Below are positions 1-9,005 of a stretch of DNA of 64,000 nucleotides, piece by piece (position 1 is the stretch's first letter; each line of letters begins with the position of its first letter). This DNA comes from Mesorhizobium sp. M00.F.Ca.ET.216.01.1.1. GTDB lineage: Bacteria > Pseudomonadota > Alphaproteobacteria > Rhizobiales > Rhizobiaceae. Both the position numbers and the translations under genes were made by a program. The notes beneath the pieces were generated by a model. That model searched no databases. It was not told the DNA's origin and saw nothing but the letters and a program-made list of their open reading frames with translations. The stretch is from NCBI RefSeq assembly GCF_004010325.2, contig NZ_SADR02000015.1:1-64000 (forward strand), read 5' to 3'.

Positions 1-463
1 CTTCCAGCAAACGCTCGTCTCCCACGGGCGCCGCCGGATTGAAGCTAATTGACCGGCTTCAATCCGGCGGAACAACCGGGACAGCACGGAGACGGGATGT
101 GGCCACGGTGGGGAATTCCCGCGCTAGCTATGTGGCTGGGCAACGGCCCAACGCCCGACTCTAGACAAGGATAGCCCAAGACGGATTACGGAAGTGCGGT
201 AGCCAACCCGCGAATAAGAGCATGATCGACCGTCGTCTCAAGGGCTCATCCCGTCCCCGTGCTGTCCATCAACGGCAAACATCCTGTGGCAAAGACATGG
301 GGCGGAAAAGTTCATCTACCACGCTTGACCACGGTCATAAGAGCTAGCAGTCGATAACCGGTGGTCGACGCGCATCACGGCCAAGGCCCTGAGGGCGCTG
401 GAGCCCGGCCAGGGCATGAGTGCCAGCATGCGGCTCAGCTGGCGGCCGATCGACGCCTGAGGC
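1..463. other. gene-free left edge
   Basis: No complete gene is visible. The stretch holds a perfect inverted repeat (31-70, listed separately). Just before the convergent LysR gene, a plus-strand frame of about 39 codons ends at a TGA at 458-460, with C-terminus LSWRPIDA. It follows an in-frame stop and has no start, so it may be the tail of a lost gene. I could not assign it to a family. Confidence 0.5.
31..70. repeat. perfect 15-bp inverted repeat
   Basis: Positions 31-45 and 56-70 are exact reverse complements (arm CCGCCGGATTGAAGC) around a 10-base loop. No T-run follows on either strand, so it is not a classical intrinsic terminator. It could be a transcript-end hairpin for a gene left of the window, the terminal repeat of a small element, or a protein-binding palindrome. 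Confidence 0.8.
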
Positions 464-1333
464 TCACCGGATCGGCGTCTCGCCGCGAAACAGCGGCTGG
501 TGCGCCCGCATCAAGGCCGTAATCCGGTCGGCGACTTTTCGTACCGGCGGGGAGTGACGTTCCTCGTGGTGGGTGACGACCCATTGGTCGGTTTCGAGTT
601 CGGGGATAGGCTGAGCGACGCGAACCAGCCGCGGATCGCTGTCACCGACGAAGCACGGAAAGATCGAAAGGCCGGCGCCGGCGGCCACCAGTTCGCGCAC
701 CGAATGGGTGTTGTTGCCGCGTACGGCGATGCGGTCGCCGTGATGGGCTTGCAGCCAGCGCGCCGAGGCAATGTTTGCCCCTTCGCCGGTGACGCCGACG
801 AACAACCCGGCGGCGATGCCGTTGATCATGTGGCGTCCGGAATAAATGGCGTGGGCGACCTTGCCGCTCTGACGCCCGGCCAGCCACTGCTCGGTCGGGC
901 GCTCGCTGCGGATGCCGATGTCGGCGGCACGGCGGCCGATGTCGACCCGGTCGGTGGTGGTGACGAGCTCCACCCTTATGCCGTCATCGACCGTCCAGAT
1001 CTCGCCGATATGGGCGGAAACGAAGGCTGAGGTCCATGGCCCGGCCGAGATGCGGACAATGCGGTCGGGCAGGTTTCCCTCGCGCCAGCGGGTCAGCGAC
1101 TGCATTGCTGCCTCGACGTCTTCGGCGCGCCGCAGCAGTTCTTCACCGACCGGGGTCAGCCGGTAGCCGGTCTGCTGACGCACGAACAGCGGTTCGCCGA
1201 TCTGCTTTTCGAGCGCGGTGACGCGTCGTCCAAGGGTGGCTGCGCTGAGGCGCGTGGTTCCCGTCGCTGCGCTCAAGCCACCCAGCCGCGCAACGTCGAG
1301 AAACAACCTCAGATCGTCCCAGCCGATATCCAT
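464..1333 (-). CDS. LysR-family transcriptional regulator
   Basis: This is a 289-residue LysR-type regulator. The N-terminal winged helix-turn-helix (about residues 5-65: DLRLFLDVARLGGLSAAT, then RRVTALEKQIGEPLFVR) is followed by a substrate-sensing domain. The frame is open for 79 more codons upstream, but the family homology begins at MDIGWDD, so ATG at 1333 is chosen; no strong Shine-Dalgarno is seen there. It is divergent from the DUF1127/aldo-keto reductase pair, with about 235 bp of shared promoter region. By the usual LysR arrangement it may regulate them; the ligand is unknown. Confidence 0.85.
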   Translation of the reverse strand: MDIGWDDLRLFLDVARLGGLSAATGTTRLSAATLGRRVTALEKQIGEPLFVRQQTGYRLTPVGEELLRRAEDVEAAMQSLTRWREGNLPDRIVRISAGPWTSAFVSAHIGEIWTVDDGIRVELVTTTDRVDIGRRAADIGIRSERPTEQWLAGRQSGKVAHAIYSGRHMINGIAAGLFVGVTGEGANIASARWLQAHHGDRIAVRGNNTHSVRELVAAGAGLSIFPCFVGDSDPRLVRVAQPIPELETDQWVVTHHEERHSPPVRKVADRITALMRAHQPLFRGETPIR

Positions 1334-1568
1334 TTTGCAGAAATGAAAAACTCCTTGCGACCGTGGCTGTAGCGCGAAGCGGGCATCACGCGCAAGTATG
1401 CAGGTATTGGAGGCGTTGGACAATCCTGCTTGGCGGGACAGTGACAAGCGCCTCGGCTGGCCAAGAAGCCAGCGCAATCCTTTCGATCGCGCATGCGCTT
1501 CGCGCAGATGCTTTGCGCTTTCGACCAACCCAAGCGCTCGGGCATTCTGCGCGCCAAAGGAGACGATC

Positions 1569-1724
1569 ATGTTGTATGAACTTCGACACCGTTTCGCCCG
1601 CTGGCTTGCCTATCGCCAGACGCTTGCGAGCTTGAGGCAGGCCCCGGACAGCGCACTGGCGGATGCTGGCATTTCTCGCGAAGAGATCCGCGAGCGTGCC
1701 CAGCACGCCAGCCTGCGTCGTTGA
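1569..1724 (+). CDS. DUF1127 small protein
   Basis: This 51-residue basic protein has the DUF1127 (YjiS-like) pattern: a hydrophobic/basic N-terminal helix (YELRHRFARWLAYRQTLASL) and the conserved core SALADAGISREEIRE. Members are tiny alphaproteobacterial proteins; some act in phosphate or RNA metabolism, but the role of this one is unknown. The start is set by AAAGGAG about 6 bases before ATG 1569. It lies 16 bases before the aldo/keto reductase on the same strand and divergent from the LysR gene, suggesting one short transcript. Confidence 0.8.
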   Translation: MLYELRHRFARWLAYRQTLASLRQAPDSALADAGISREEIRERAQHASLRR

Positions 1725-1740
1725 GATAATGGAGGCGGGC

Positions 1741-2724
1741 ATGCAGATGATGGAGCTTTGGGATGGCCGCTCGGTACCGCGCATCGGGATCGGCACCTGG
1801 GCGGCGGGTGGCGCCGCGCGCTGGCGTGACACGGCGACCATCTATGGCGAGGTCGACGACATCAGGTCGCAAGCCGCGCTGGCGATGGCCTATGACATCG
1901 GCGCGCGGGTGTTCGACACGGCTGCCGCCTATGGCGCCGGCAATGCCGAGCTGATCCTCGGGCGGGCGTTGAAGGGCAAGGACGGAGCCGTCATCGTCAC
2001 AAAGGTCGGCTATTTCGGCGATCCCGAAACGCGCAAGATCGCTCCCGAGGATGCCTCTGCCGCGGCGATCCGGACATCGATCGACAATTCGCGGCAGCGC
2101 CTGCAGCGCGATTGTATCGACGTCGCGCTGCTGCATATCAACGAGTATCCGATCGAGCGCGCCGGCGAGGCGTTCGATACGCTCGGCCTGTTGCATCAGG
2201 AGGGCAAGATCGGCGGCTTCGGCTGGAGCACCGATCACCGCGAACGGCTTGCCGCCTACGCGCCGCGCGAGGGTTTCGTCGCCGTAGAGAACGACTTCAA
2301 TGTGTTTACCCCGGCGAACGAGCTGATGGCCGTTGCGGTGCGCGAGAACCTCGTCTCGTTCAGCCGGCTGCCGCTGGCAATGGGGCTGCTCACCGGCAAA
2401 TACACGCCGGCCATGAAGCTGCCCGCCGATGACGTGCGCGGCGGGAATGCCGAATGGATGGTGTTTTTCAGGGATGGCGCCGCCAACCCGCAATATCTGT
2501 CAAGGCTCGCGGCAATCCGCGACCTGCTCACCTCGGACGGACGCACGCTTGCGCAGGGCGCGCTCGGCTGGATCCTCGCCAAGTCGGCAATCGCCTTGCC
2601 GGTTCCCGGCTTCACGCGGCCCGAGCAGGTCGAGGACAATCTCGGTGCGCTGGAAAAAGGGCCGCTGCCGGCAGCGGTGATGGCCGAGATCGACGCCGTG
2701 CTGAATATTGCCGAGACCGCCTAG
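1741..2724 (+). CDS. aldo/keto reductase
   Basis: This 327-residue NAD(P)H-dependent oxidoreductase has a TIM-barrel aldo/keto reductase fold. Visible family marks are GIGTW at the N-terminus, FDTAAAYG with the catalytic Asp and Tyr, VTKVGYFG with the catalytic Lys, LLHINEYP with the His, and a C-terminal cofactor region near PGFTRPEQVEDNLGAL. ATG 1741 is chosen because GGAGG lies just upstream. The frame also runs back into the DUF1127 gene, but without homology. It resembles the sugar/galactose-dehydrogenase branch of AKRs, but the substrate cannot be read from sequence. Confidence 0.85.
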   Translation: MQMMELWDGRSVPRIGIGTWAAGGAARWRDTATIYGEVDDIRSQAALAMAYDIGARVFDTAAAYGAGNAELILGRALKGKDGAVIVTKVGYFGDPETRKIAPEDASAAAIRTSIDNSRQRLQRDCIDVALLHINEYPIERAGEAFDTLGLLHQEGKIGGFGWSTDHRERLAAYAPREGFVAVENDFNVFTPANELMAVAVRENLVSFSRLPLAMGLLTGKYTPAMKLPADDVRGGNAEWMVFFRDGAANPQYLSRLAAIRDLLTSDGRTLAQGALGWILAKSAIALPVPGFTRPEQVEDNLGALEKGPLPAAVMAEIDAVLNIAETA

Positions 2725-2933
2725 AGACGCGCGAGAGCTTGTGCGCCGTTAATCAGGGCGCTGCCGAGAACTCCCGAGCTGGACCAAGCGAATGCCGTAG
2801 TGGAGAGGTGCCATCGAGGTCTGTCTGCAAGACCAGAAGGGTCAGGTGAGACCGCCTAAAGGCGTCCTTCTTCCGCCGCGCCGAATGATTACAGAATACT
2901 AGCCTGCCGAATCTCGGCGTGGCCAGGTGCCGG

Positions 2934-3314
2934 TCATTGGGCGAGCGCGGCCGGGGTCGCCACTTCGTCCATGGAGTCGATCGTCGCAGCGGCGATGGGG
3001 TCGCTGACGACAAGCGCGTCGCCATTTCGCAGGATCTCGAATTCGATGGCCGGTTGGCCGATCGTTTGGGGCACCGAGATGACAATGCGCTGCCCCTGCC
3101 CGAGCGTGGAAATGAAGCGGATCGGCAGCTCGTCTGCGCCTGAAGCCAGCGTCGCAACGACCCGGTAGCCAGCCTGCTCGACCGTGTAATAGATAACGCC
3201 GTCGAAGCCAGGCAAATGAATGCTGTTTCCGTTGCCGGGCGTCATCTCGGCCGCCGCGGACGCGCCTGTTAGGAAAAAGCCCCATAATGCAAATGCTGTC
3301 AAAAGTCTGGTCAT
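2934..3314 (-). CDS. small exported protein, paralogue of 34333-34713
   Basis: This 126-residue protein has a cleavable signal peptide (hydrophobic stretch to about residue 20, ending ASA-AAE) and a compact beta-rich body. It shares long identical blocks with the protein at 34333: YYTVEQ-GYRVVATLASGAD and FEILR-G. Three ATGs lie in a row at 3320, 3317 and 3314. AGGAGG abuts the first, so the third (3314) has the best spacing and is chosen; it also gives the same length as the paralogue. I recognise no named family. It is probably periplasmic. Confidence 0.8.
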   Translation of the reverse strand: MTRLLTAFALWGFFLTGASAAAEMTPGNGNSIHLPGFDGVIYYTVEQAGYRVVATLASGADELPIRFISTLGQGQRIVISVPQTIGQPAIEFEILRNGDALVVSDPIAAATIDSMDEVATPAALAQ

Positions 3315-3689
3315 CATCATTCCTCCTGAAGGCAGAATTCTCGAACAGTTCGGCTGTCACTACGCAGGTGATCTGCGGCGGCTTGGCCGGGTGCTGCGTG
3401 CCGAACGGTTTCTCGCCGATACCTTGGCGATTTTGGCAACGGGCGTCTGTGACCTTCCTCACGAAGTGACGCGCCGGCTCTGCTTTTAGCTCTAGTGTCC
3501 AGTGCTTGCCTTCAACAGATCATCCGAATGGAATTTCCTGGAATTCTCTGGCGTTACCCGGAAGAATTGCTGGTCGCATCGCATTGTGGCCAGTTCCGCT
3601 TCTGCAGGCGAGCTCACGGGCCACAAGGTGAGACCGTCGATCTCGGCAGCTTGCTGCGCACATCGGAGCGAAGGCACGCAATTAAAGAG

Positions 3690-3956
3690 CTAAAAGTTTG
3701 GTATGATTCCAGGATGAATCGTATCGTAACCTAGGCGCGGCTCCGATTTGCCTTTTTGATTGGCTTGCGGAATTGCGCCTGAGACAGTTCCGGTCGAACG
3801 GCAATCCAACTCAGTGCCCCTCTTTTTCTTGATCGTGCCTGACAGATCGGCGCAGGGTGGCGTTACTGCTTTTCTGACCACCACCTTTTTCTCGTGCGCA
3901 ACGGTGACGCTGGATCCGGCAATCACAATTGCCGCGCAAATCATGGCTGATCTCAT
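3690..3956 (-). CDS. small exported protein of unknown function
   Basis: This 88-residue protein has a typical signal peptide (MRSAMICAAIVIAGSSVTVA, cleavage near AHE) and a short basic mature part ending LGYDTIHPGIIPNF. The mature part has two Cys. A very strong GGGAGGA lies 7 bases before ATG 3956, and this is the main reason for believing it is a gene. Small rhizobial exported proteins with similar G-Y/F-P-x-F tails exist, but I know no function for them. It is a stand-alone gene. Confidence 0.65.
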   Translation of the reverse strand: MRSAMICAAIVIAGSSVTVAHEKKVVVRKAVTPPCADLSGTIKKKRGTELDCRSTGTVSGAIPQANQKGKSEPRLGYDTIHPGIIPNF

Positions 3957-4405
3957 TTTAATTCCTCCCTACAGCGCATCCCGCAAAAATGTGGGTCGAC
4001 TGTCCTTGAGGCGACGGCGGGCACGGGCAGTCGAGCCTGGCCGGTCGGTGCGGCTTCCGGCTTTCTAAGGTTGTAACTATATTAGCTAACGTGCAAGTAA
4101 GGCTTTCCGGAGTCGGGCATGGCTTCACGCGGCGAAGTGGACTGTCAATTTTCGGCCATCTATCTTCGCGCGATGCGTGGACGAGTTCATTCGGAGAGCA
4201 GTTTGGGGAAGAACGTTGTTTCCACCTCTCCCGAGCCGCACATCAAGTAACTGGACTCGGAGAGGCAATCCACGTCGAGCCGACAGGACCGCTTGGGGTT
4301 TTCCGCCTACGCCTACCGGTTCATTGACTTGCGATACAGTCGATTAACTGCGTACAATACCACTTAGTTAGCCTGTGCGTCTGTATTCCAGGATCGGGGG
4401 AGCAA
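3957..4405. other. intergenic region upstream of the peptide operon
   Basis: No convincing gene is seen in this 449-base gap. Short open frames lack start signals and coding character. The last 80 bases are AT-richer and carry the candidate promoter of the downstream operon. Confidence 0.6.
4329..4358 (+). promoter_or_regulatory. candidate sigma-70 promoter of the peptide operon
   Basis: A -10-like TACAAT at 4353-4358 is preceded, with an 18-base spacer, by TTGCGA at 4329-4334. It lies about 50 bases before the binding-protein start. A better -35 (TTGACT, 4324-4329) is 23 bases away, too far for a normal promoter. Confidence 0.35.
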
Positions 4406-6007
4406 ATGGCAAAGGGGTTCACTAGGCGTAGCGCTCTGATCAACGGGGTGGCGCTCACCGCCTCCTTCGCCATCACCGGGGCATTCGCGATAGCACCTTC
4501 GGCAAAGGCAGAGGAGCAGATCGAATCGATCACGTGGGCGCTGCCCAGCATACCCGACACGCTCTTCATTCCGCATGCCTGGACGATCTATACCGGGGCG
4601 ATCATGTCGCTCGTCCAGGAAGGACCGCTGGCCTTCGGCGACGATCTCGCTCTCAAACCCGCATCGGCCGACAAGTGGGAGCAGGTCGATCCGACGACGA
4701 TCAAGTATCACCTGCGGAGCGCCGTTAAATTTGGCGACGGAAGTCCGCTAACGGCTGACGATATCGTCGCTACTTTCAAGTATCACATGAACCCGGATTC
4801 CGGCTCGCAGCTCGCCTCCTTCTACAACTCTGTTGTGACCGTCGAGGCGACGGCTCCCGATGAGGTGACCGTCAAATTGAAGGCGCCGAACGTCCAGTTC
4901 GCCTATACGGCCGCTCACATGGCGGGTTTCGTCTTCAAGCAAGAACAGCTCGCAGATAAGAACATCGGAACGCCCGAGGTTCTGCCGCTTGGTACCGGCC
5001 CCTATAAGCTTGTTGAATTCGTCCCGACAGATCATGTCATCCTCGAAGCGCGCGACGACTACTGGGGGTCGAAGCCAGTGATCAAACGGATCACGATCCA
5101 GGCGATTCCAGATCGACAGGCCCGGCTTCTCGCCATGCAGAACAGCGACATCGACGGTACCTTCGACCTCGCCATCTCCGACGTCGACCAGTGGAAGGCG
5201 TTAGGCAACGTCGACATCGTCACCGCGCCGTCGCTTGGCATGTTCTCGCTGATTCTCGACCATTCGGCGCCGCCGTTCGACGATATCCATGTGCGCCGTG
5301 CCGTCGCCTATGCCGTGGATCGGGAAGGTCTGGTCAAGGCGCTCCTCAAGGGCAACGGCGAGGCGGCGACGGCATTGAACCCACCCGAGATGTGGTCGGG
5401 AGTTCTGTCTCCTGACGAGGTCCGCGCCTTCTACGCTACCTTGCCGAGCTACCCGTTCGACCTGGCGAAGGCGAAGGCCGAGCTAGCACAATCCAGCCAT
5501 CCGGACGGCTTTGACGTCACCATCCCCGCACCGACCGCCGATCCTTATATGGTCAACATCATGCAGTCGGTGGTGGAGAACCTGAAGCAGATCGGTATCC
5601 GTGCAAGTATCCAGGAGATCGACCATAACACTTGGCTCGCGCAGTACTTTCGACACGAGAACCTTGGCATGCAGATCATGGCGTATTATCCGGACTTCGC
5701 CGACGCGGCCAACTACCCCTACCTATTCTTTTCGAGTGCGACGGCAGTGAAGGATGGTATGAACGGCTCGAACTTCAAGAACGCCGAAGTCGATGCATTC
5801 CTGAAGACCGCCAACGAGAAGGCCGATCCGAAGGCGCGTGCCGATGCGCTGAAGGGCGTGTTTAAGATCGCCAACGAGGACGTCGCGATCGTGCCGATCT
5901 TCTGGCCCGCCTCGGCGATGGCGATCAACAACAAGTACAAGCTCACCGGCTATACCGCCTTCTGGTACACTATCCCGTGGGCGATCCGGGGTTTTGGCCT
6001 TAAATAA
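4406..6007 (+). CDS. peptide-type ABC transporter substrate-binding protein (SBP family 5)
   Basis: This 533-residue periplasmic solute receptor of the DppA/OppA class has a twin-arginine-like signal (FTRRSALINGVALTASF) with cleavage near AKAEE. Typical SBP_bac_5 marks are VKFGDGSPLTADDIVATFKY, the LGTGPYKLVEF block and VRRAVAYAVDREGLVKALL. It opens a five-gene operon with an S9 peptidase, two permeases and a fused ATPase, all on the same strand. The peptidase partner suggests short peptides or peptide-like compounds, but family 5 receptors also bind opines, nickel chelates and oligosaccharides. Confidence 0.9.
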   Translation: MAKGFTRRSALINGVALTASFAITGAFAIAPSAKAEEQIESITWALPSIPDTLFIPHAWTIYTGAIMSLVQEGPLAFGDDLALKPASADKWEQVDPTTIKYHLRSAVKFGDGSPLTADDIVATFKYHMNPDSGSQLASFYNSVVTVEATAPDEVTVKLKAPNVQFAYTAAHMAGFVFKQEQLADKNIGTPEVLPLGTGPYKLVEFVPTDHVILEARDDYWGSKPVIKRITIQAIPDRQARLLAMQNSDIDGTFDLAISDVDQWKALGNVDIVTAPSLGMFSLILDHSAPPFDDIHVRRAVAYAVDREGLVKALLKGNGEAATALNPPEMWSGVLSPDEVRAFYATLPSYPFDLAKAKAELAQSSHPDGFDVTIPAPTADPYMVNIMQSVVENLKQIGIRASIQEIDHNTWLAQYFRHENLGMQIMAYYPDFADAANYPYLFFSSATAVKDGMNGSNFKNAEVDAFLKTANEKADPKARADALKGVFKIANEDVAIVPIFWPASAMAINNKYKLTGYTAFWYTIPWAIRGFGLK

Positions 6008-6111
6008 GGGGGATCGCGGGGCCACTTGGCCACGGATATTTTCATCATTTTCGCCGCATCGACCTGCGCGCGCTCGTGCGTCTGGCCGAGAATTGCTAAA
6101 GGTGTCGGCAG

Positions 6112-8043
6112 ATGGACTTTTTTGAAGCGAGCCTCGGACGACTTCACCAGCTGCGCTTCCCTTCGGATCTCTCCTTCACCCGCGATGGCACGGCGGTCGT
6201 TGCCGCTGTTCGTCCCGCCGTGCACGAACCGCGGCAATCGCCGCAGAGCCGCGTTTGGCGCTTTTCCCTGGATGGAGCCGAAGCGGTGCAGCTGACCAAC
6301 GGGCCAGGCGGCGACGGCCTGCCGCATCTGTCGCCGGTCGACGGTACGCTGGCGTTTGTTTCCGATCGCGCTTTGCAAGGAAGAATGTCGCTGTTCCTCA
6401 AGGACGATCAGGGCGAGCGGCCATTAGGGGACGTCGCCGGCACCATCGAGGACATGCGGTGGGCGCCCGACGGCGAGAGCCTGATCGTTATGGCCGCTGA
6501 TCGCGGCCTCGACGGCGGCGCGACCAATGGTGCGCAGCGCCTGACCTGGGGAGAGCCCGACGATCCCGCGGTGACGAGCCCGGCGAATGCGCGGCGCCGC
6601 CTGTTCCGCGTTAGGACGGACGACGGATCGACGGTCGAGGTCGGGCCCTCCAAGCTCAGCGTCTGGGAATTCGAACTCCTCGGCGATAATGCCGCCCTTG
6701 CGATTGTCTCCGCCGACCCGAGCGAGCGCGGCTGGTATCATGCCGCACTAGCCAAGATCGATCTTGCGACACGAGGCGCTACGATCCTGCATCGCTCGTG
6801 CTGGCAGCTCTTGGCCCCCTCGGCCAACCCGTGCGCCAAGCGCATCGCCTTCCTCGATGGGTGGTCCAGCGACCGTGGCCTCGTTGCCAGCGACATCAGC
6901 ATCCTCGACATTGCCACAGGCAAGATCAGTACCGTCGCTCCGAGCGGCATGTCGAGCATTACGTCGATGAAGTGGCGTGACGACGACAGCCTCTGGTTCA
7001 CCGGCTGGTCGCGGCTCGGCTCCGTCTATGGAGTCACACGCCTCGACGGTAGCATCGAGTGGATGACGCGGGAGGATGCGATCATCGGCATGAACAGCTT
7101 CAGCGCCGGCATAACGACCGCGCCCGACAAGAAGGGTTTCGCAGCGGTGCGCGAGAGCGATGGAGCGCCACCTGAAATAGTATTCAAGTCCGGCGCGGAA
7201 GCTTTCGCATGGTCGGCGGTCTCCAATCTGAACGGCGACGTAGCCAGGGACTTCAACGCCTACCCGGAGGTCCGCGCCATTGCCTGGAAAGGCGCAGATG
7301 GTGTCGAGCTGGAGGGGCTGGTCCTGCTGCCACGCGATGGCGCTAAGGAGCCGAGGCCGACCATCGTGGACATCCACGGCGGCCCGAGCTGGGCGGTTAG
7401 ACGCGCCTACAATCCGGGCGACGCGCTGCCGTTCGCGACGGCCGGCTACGCCGTGTTCCTTCCCAATTACCGTGGCAGTGTTGGCTGGGGGAAGGCGTTC
7501 GGGATGCTGAATATCGGCGACCCAGCGGGGGCCGAGTTCCAGGATATCCTCGCCGGCCTGGACAAATGCGTCGCAGCGGGCATTAGCGACCCCGACCGGC
7601 TCGGCATCAGCGGCGCCAGCTACGGCGGCTATCTCACGGCGTGGGCGGTCGCGACGACCAACCGGTTCAAAGCGGCGGTGATGGTCTCCGGCATCGCCAA
7701 TCAACTCTCGAGCCACTATTCCTGCAACCACGACTTCCATGCTTTCATCAACGGCGGGCCGCTTTCGGAGGAGCGCTATCGCCGCGTAGCGGTCGACCGT
7801 TCGGCAATCACACGGCTCGACAAACCCACGACGCCGACATTGATGATCCATGGCGACGGGGACCGATGCACCCCGCTCGGCCAGGCGCAGGAATTATATG
7901 CGGCGCTGCTCGAGCGCGGCGTCGAGTCGGAGCTGGTCGTCTATCCGCGTGAAGGCCATGGCGTGCGCGAGCGCGATCATCAGCTCGACGCATGGCGCCG
8001 TACGATTGGCTGGTTCGACCGCTATCTCGGGTCGCCCCGGTGA
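6112..8043 (+). CDS. S9-family prolyl oligopeptidase / acylaminoacyl-peptidase-like
   Basis: This 643-residue serine peptidase has an N-terminal beta-propeller (about residues 1-370, with TolB-like blocks such as GLPHLSPVDGTLAFVSD) and a C-terminal alpha/beta hydrolase domain. The nucleophile is in GISGASYGGY, the acid in HGDGDRCTPL, and the His in YPREGHGVRERD. The oxyanion region DIHGGPSW is present. No signal peptide is seen, so it is probably cytoplasmic and would cut imported peptides. Its stop overlaps the GTG start of the permease by four bases, firmly tying it to the transporter operon. Confidence 0.9.
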   Translation: MDFFEASLGRLHQLRFPSDLSFTRDGTAVVAAVRPAVHEPRQSPQSRVWRFSLDGAEAVQLTNGPGGDGLPHLSPVDGTLAFVSDRALQGRMSLFLKDDQGERPLGDVAGTIEDMRWAPDGESLIVMAADRGLDGGATNGAQRLTWGEPDDPAVTSPANARRRLFRVRTDDGSTVEVGPSKLSVWEFELLGDNAALAIVSADPSERGWYHAALAKIDLATRGATILHRSCWQLLAPSANPCAKRIAFLDGWSSDRGLVASDISILDIATGKISTVAPSGMSSITSMKWRDDDSLWFTGWSRLGSVYGVTRLDGSIEWMTREDAIIGMNSFSAGITTAPDKKGFAAVRESDGAPPEIVFKSGAEAFAWSAVSNLNGDVARDFNAYPEVRAIAWKGADGVELEGLVLLPRDGAKEPRPTIVDIHGGPSWAVRRAYNPGDALPFATAGYAVFLPNYRGSVGWGKAFGMLNIGDPAGAEFQDILAGLDKCVAAGISDPDRLGISGASYGGYLTAWAVATTNRFKAAVMVSGIANQLSSHYSCNHDFHAFINGGPLSEERYRRVAVDRSAITRLDKPTTPTLMIHGDGDRCTPLGQAQELYAALLERGVESELVVYPREGHGVRERDHQLDAWRRTIGWFDRYLGSPR

Positions 8044-9005
8044 AGGGCTCGAGCGTCGTCGTCTTTGTCATGCGGCGGTTCGCCGTGGCGATCCCGCTCC
8101 TCCTCATAATCTCGTTCGGCGTCTTCGCGCTGGTCCACATCGCGCCCGGGGACCCAGTGCGCTCCCTGCTCGGCGCGCGCGCGTCAGACCCGGCAACGCT
8201 CGCTGCCATCCGCGAGCGCTACCACTTGAACGATCCATTGCTCGTGCAGTACTTCAAGTGGCTGTCGCAGGTGGTCCAAGGCGACCTGGGCGTCTCAATC
8301 CAGGGCAACCGGGCGGTGACGAGCACCATCGCCGATCGGCTCCCCGTCACTGTCTTCCTGAGCTTGATGAGCACCGTTCTCGTTCTCGGCGTCGGAATCG
8401 CGCTCGGGGCGGTCGCCGCCTTCCGCCGCGGTACGCGGCTCGACCGAGCAGTCGTCATGTTCGGCGTTGTCGGCATCAGCTCTCCGGCCTTCGTCACCGG
8501 CATTTTCCTTCTCTATGTCTTCGGCTCTCTTCTGCACTGGTTCCCGATCTTCGGTCCGGGGACCGGATTCCTCGACCGTGCCTGGCACCTGACGCTTCCG
8601 GCGCTTGCTCTTGCGATCTCGGTCATGGCGATCGTCGTCAAGATCACGCGCGCGGCGATGATCGAGGAGCTGGACCGAGACTACGTCACCTTTGCGCGGG
8701 CGCGCGGCCTGAGTTCGCGGCGCATTGCGTTCGCCTACGTGCTCAGGAACGCCCTGATTCCCGTGGTCACGGCAGCAGGGCTCATCGTCGTCGGGATCGT
8801 CGCCGGCGCGATTTACGTCGAGGTAACCTTTTCTTTGCCAGGTCTCGGCGCCTTGACGGTCGATGCGGTCCAGAAGCGCGACATCCCGACGATCCAAGGC
8901 ACCACGCTGCTCTTCTCTGTCTTCGTCGTGCTGGTCAACCTGGCGATCGACGTGATCTACACGCTGATCGACCCGCGTATCCGCTTCGGCAGAGTCGAGT
9001 CATGA
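8040..9005 (+). CDS. peptide ABC transporter permease, DppB type
   Basis: This inner-membrane permease (321 residues from GTG 8040) has six predicted segments, an N-terminal helix (RRFAVAIPLLLIISFGVFAL) followed by the family motif HIAPGDPVRSLLG, and the ATPase-docking EAA loop near YVTFARARGLSSRRIAF. GTG 8040 overlaps the peptidase stop (GTGA), favouring coupled translation; ATG 8070, right at MRRF, is the alternative. It pairs with the next permease. Confidence 0.88.
   Translation: MKGSSVVVFVMRRFAVAIPLLLIISFGVFALVHIAPGDPVRSLLGARASDPATLAAIRERYHLNDPLLVQYFKWLSQVVQGDLGVSIQGNRAVTSTIADRLPVTVFLSLMSTVLVLGVGIALGAVAAFRRGTRLDRAVVMFGVVGISSPAFVTGIFLLYVFGSLLHWFPIFGPGTGFLDRAWHLTLPALALAISVMAIVVKITRAAMIEELDRDYVTFARARGLSSRRIAFAYVLRNALIPVVTAAGLIVVGIVAGAIYVEVTFSLPGLGALTVDAVQKRDIPTIQGTTLLFSVFVVLVNLAIDVIYTLIDPRIRFGRVES

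Noticed and set aside
1334..1570. Extension of the LysR gene to 1570
   Set aside because: The extra 79 residues have no LysR homology and would cover the divergent promoter region.
3495..3734. Plus-strand frame of 79 codons
   Set aside because: No ribosome site, no family, and it overlaps the well-supported exported-protein gene at 3690-3956.
4324..4329. TTGACT as -35 of the peptide operon
   Set aside because: It is 23 bases from the TACAAT box, outside the 16-19 range for sigma-70.
7850..9001. Long N-terminal extension of the DppC-type permease frame
   Set aside because: The frame runs back through the peptidase and DppB genes, but permease homology starts at 9002, where ATGA overlap gives a natural start.
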